From Austropuccinia psidii (Eukaryota > Basidiomycota > Pucciniomycetes > Pucciniales > Sphaerophragmiaceae), in NCBI GenBank assembly GCA_023105745.1, contig JALGQZ010000011.1, positions 15,219,975-15,283,974 on the forward strand: a stretch of DNA of 64,000 nt, in the 5' to 3' direction. Position 1 is the stretch's first letter. Each line of letters opens with the position of its first letter. The notes under the pieces were generated by a model. That model searched no databases and was not told where the DNA came from. It saw nothing but the letters and a program-made list of their open reading frames with translations. Of this stretch, positions 61,504 through 64,000 are shown one piece after another. A program made the position numbers and the translations under genes.

Positions 61504-62604
61504 TCAAAATCAGTCATACGTCACTCTGACGTATGCAACATGATGCACCCTTCTGTTTCATTGTTCACACGTAACATGAATTACAGTATAATTTCCCTTT
61601 CTTTAGTAACTCAAAAATAACAAAATATGGATAACAAAGAAAACCATATTGATTAGTGTCAATTAACAAACTGCCTCAATGGCTCAAACACACATGAAAG
61701 GAAAATAATATTGGTAATGCATGAGCATCATATGTCATACAATGGAAATGAAAGTCTTAAAACCGTAAATAAAAAAGGACTTATGCAAAAAAATGAGGGT
61801 CAGTGCAAACCTTTGCCCCTTACAAATAAAATTATTTTCCACCCATTTTTTGAGATCACCAATCTTGCTCATGTTTGGTTTCAATTCTGTGTTTTAATTT
61901 TCTTGAAAAAATCTAAAAAGTCTCTTCCTCTCATCTACTTGCTCTTTTTAACCTTATTTTCTCATCTACAGTTTTCCTTCTTTACATGCCTTCACTAATT
62001 TGATTATTCTTCTTTTGTTTCTTTATTACTTTAGCATTCTCACTTGCACGAGTTACTCTCACCCCTCTAAAATCCCCCTATTATATTGGATTCTACATTT
62101 ATTACTTTTTTTCATTCATATATCACTTATTTTCCAAGAAGCCAACAACTGATTTGCTTGTTTTTCAAACTTCTCCACCTCCATGTTGAATCCATCTTCT
62201 CATTAACATCACCTATGAATTTTGGCGATTATAATAGAAATTTCCCAAATAATTTTCAATCATCAAGTAATCACAATTTACTTCAAATAGTAAATGACCA
62301 GAGCAAACACATCAGAAAACTTGAAGCAAAAATAGACATCCACAGTCAAGAATTTGCAGCCCTACTTACAAAGTTTAATCTCCACAATCAAAACAAATCA
62401 GAAAAAATATTCTCAAACAAATACCAAGATAAAAGTAAAGAACTTAAACAAGTTTCTTCAACAAAAAATTGGAATCAACCTGAACAATAAAAAAATAACT
62501 CTTCCCATACATCAGTTAGCAATAATATCAGGAAAAACAAATCACCACATATGCATAGCAAAATCTTCAAGCAGCAAACTTCTACTCCACCTTGCAAGAG
62601 AAGC
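61504..62604 (+). mobile_element. Second CACTA-like element, 5' fragment
   Basis: It begins beside a perfect short palindrome, CATACGTCA/TGACGTATG (61,514-61,534), like the palindromes in the inverted repeats of the first element. A long leader ends in a C/T-rich stretch. Then comes an ATG (62,215) in the same context as the accessory gene at 2,755. The fragment is cut at 62,604 by an LTR. No recognisable 49-bp inverted repeat is present, so the assignment rests on gene similarity. Confidence 0.55.
62215..62604 (+). pseudogene. Accessory protein (ORF1) of the second CACTA-like element, N-terminal part
   Basis: It begins MNFGDYNRNFPNNFQ and continues with a coiled-coil segment (VNDQSKHIRKLEAKIDIHSQ, EFAALLTKFNLHNQ). 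This matches the order SFNDNQNYY...LLELEKKLNSRE...LESLLSKFNIQ of the gene at 2,755. An in-frame TAA at 62,488 is followed by more of the same frame (Lys/Ser/Pro/Gln-rich) until the LTR at 62,605. Function unknown; truncated. Confidence 0.6.
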
Positions 62605-64000
62605 TGTCAGCCTGTGACTCAAAACCAGAGCACAAGCATGACAGCCAAAAATACCATAAACCAATGGTATAGCCAAGAAACCACCAAAACATGGAGCTGA
62701 GCCAAATTAGCTCAAAAGGTATCAAAAGATAGAGCAAACTCACCTTTTTCTGAAAATATAAGTCCCATCACCATAGGACAAGAAATAACAAAGTTATTCC
62801 TGCTCAAAGTTATTGCTGAGCATAAACCTTAATTTTCACCTCTCATCTAAAATCTAGAAGGAGAGGCTTAACCCCATCAAATGGGTATTCAGAATGAAGC
62901 TCTAAGCCAGGGCTATCCAATGGTACCAGCCAAACTGAGCTAGCACCAATATTACTGGAGTTATGGTCAATTTCAGGCCAAATAAGGGTGAACAAAACAT
63001 TCACCTCTCATCTAGCTTTTACAGTTTTAGTGTGGGATACCTGAAGTGGGGTATCTTTGAAAAGAGAACAATCAGGGCTATCAGATGGTGCCATCCACTT
63101 CTTCATATCTCAACTATAACAGAAGTTATGAGGCAAACAAGCTCAATACTGCTTTTTGCCCAAGCCATGCCTATGTACAAAAACCTTGTACATGGGATAA
63201 CTTTGCCATCTTGAATAATAACCATAACAAATTGGGTACCATTGTGTAGAGCTCATAGAGGGCTATCTAATGAACCAATTTTGAGCATGATATCTCAAAA
63301 ACTGACAGAGTTATGGCTGGTTTAAGGTCAAAATCCCACCTGCTGTCATATACAGCCTTACTATGGGATAATATCCCATAATCATGAATATGAGGTGTCA
63401 AATAGACAAAGAAGCATGTTTTTACTTCAATACCTCATATGTCAGTCAATACTGGGGTTCTATACAGTTTCTGTACAGCATTCTACGTGTCATACACGTC
63501 AGAATCAGGCTGTGAGGTCCCCAGATGAAAATTTTCACCCTGTATTGGTGAAAACCGCCCAGATGTGGTTTCAAAACCACATCTGCACCCAATACAGGTT
63601 ATACAGACTGTTTTCAAACCACAAGCTAGTACTCGAAAGTGAAAAAATCTTCACTTCCTCTATGTGGAAAGGCCTAGCACCCTTTTCACCCCATTTCAGG
63701 ATAAAAAGGAGGCTTTTCACCGCCAGAATTGTTTCCTCATCCTGCTCTTGAATAACCTACGTAGTAAACTGTCTAAAACAGTTTTACTCTTGGTTAATAA
63801 TCAGGTATAATTATAAATTTAATTATTGTAGTCTTTTATTATTGTAACCCAACAGATAAAGCTGCACCCAGGGCTTTCAACAGCGCTCACCACCACTATA
63901 TTATATATAGTAAAGCCCTTTTTATCTTAAATCAAAATATATTTTAAACCTTATAACTCTTTTTTAAACTATTTTACCATGTCACAAACATCAATAAAGT
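62605..64000 (+). repeat. A-type gypsy LTR in opposite orientation, cut by window end
   Basis: It starts TGTCAGCCTGTGACTC, the sense start of element A's LTR, and aligns with the reverse complement of 18,777-20,213 throughout. About 40 bases of the LTR lie beyond the window. It has a single copy of the 587-bp segment duplicated in element A. It could be a solo LTR or the 5' LTR of a plus-strand element continuing past 64,000. Confidence 0.88.

Noticed and set aside
61504..61560. A full CACTA inverted repeat for the second element
   Set aside because: A palindrome is present, but no terminal sequence matching CACCCCCGG and no target duplication could be found.

Overview
This window looks like repeat-rich, gene-free chromosomal DNA from a rust fungus (Pucciniales). 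The evidence is very AT-rich, CpG-poor DNA, compact spliceosomal introns of about 66-125 nt, chromodomain-bearing Ty3/gypsy elements, and a Tnp2-like (CACTA/Plavaka-type) transposon. The gag-pol proteins resemble those I recall from the very large, AT-rich genome of Austropuccinia psidii. That species guess is recognition, not a search result. I see no intact host protein gene.

Layout. (1) 1-14,308 is an old non-coding repeat block holding tRNA-Asp-like sequences. It is split by a 7.7-kb CACTA-type DNA transposon (1,923-9,669; 49-bp inverted repeats; 3-bp target duplication ACT), by a 368-bp LTR-like insertion (10,102-10,469) and by a solo LTR (12,472-14,256). (2) 14,309 to about 36,330 is an old minus-strand gypsy element (B). 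Inside it lie an unclassified 1.5-kb insert (about 16.9-18.4 kb), a younger nearly complete minus-strand gypsy element A (18,777-29,072) and an LTR-like repeat F (about 31.3-33.1 kb). (3) About 37.75-39.58 kb is an inverted copy of F. It is followed by a third degraded minus-strand gypsy element C (39.58-45.18 kb) and its 5' LTR. (4) About 48.33-58.05 kb is a diverged second copy of the block at 1-16.9 kb. It carries the best-preserved tRNA-Asp-like gene (50,908-51,014, with intron and TTTT terminator) and the 3' end of another gypsy element (E). (5) A truncated C-type LTR (58.05-59.36 kb) is followed by a third, much more similar copy of the block (59.36-61.50 kb). After that come the 5' part of a second CACTA-like element (61.50-62.60 kb) and an A-type LTR in the opposite orientation that runs out of the window (62,605-64,000).

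Genes and how they work together. The CACTA-type element has two convergent, spliced genes: a Tnp2-like transposase on the minus strand and an accessory gene of unknown function on the plus strand. The start of the accessory gene recurs in the second CACTA-like element. Gypsy A encodes gag with a CCHC knuckle, an aspartic protease, RT with YIDD, RNase H, a D-D-35-E integrase and a C-terminal chromodomain-like segment. All are interrupted by stop codons, so A is not autonomous today. The most unusual observations are a shared spliceosomal-type intron in the gag leader of elements A and B, repeated transposon insertion into intron-bearing tRNA-Asp-like sequences, and a TE-bearing segmental duplication in three copies of two clearly different ages.
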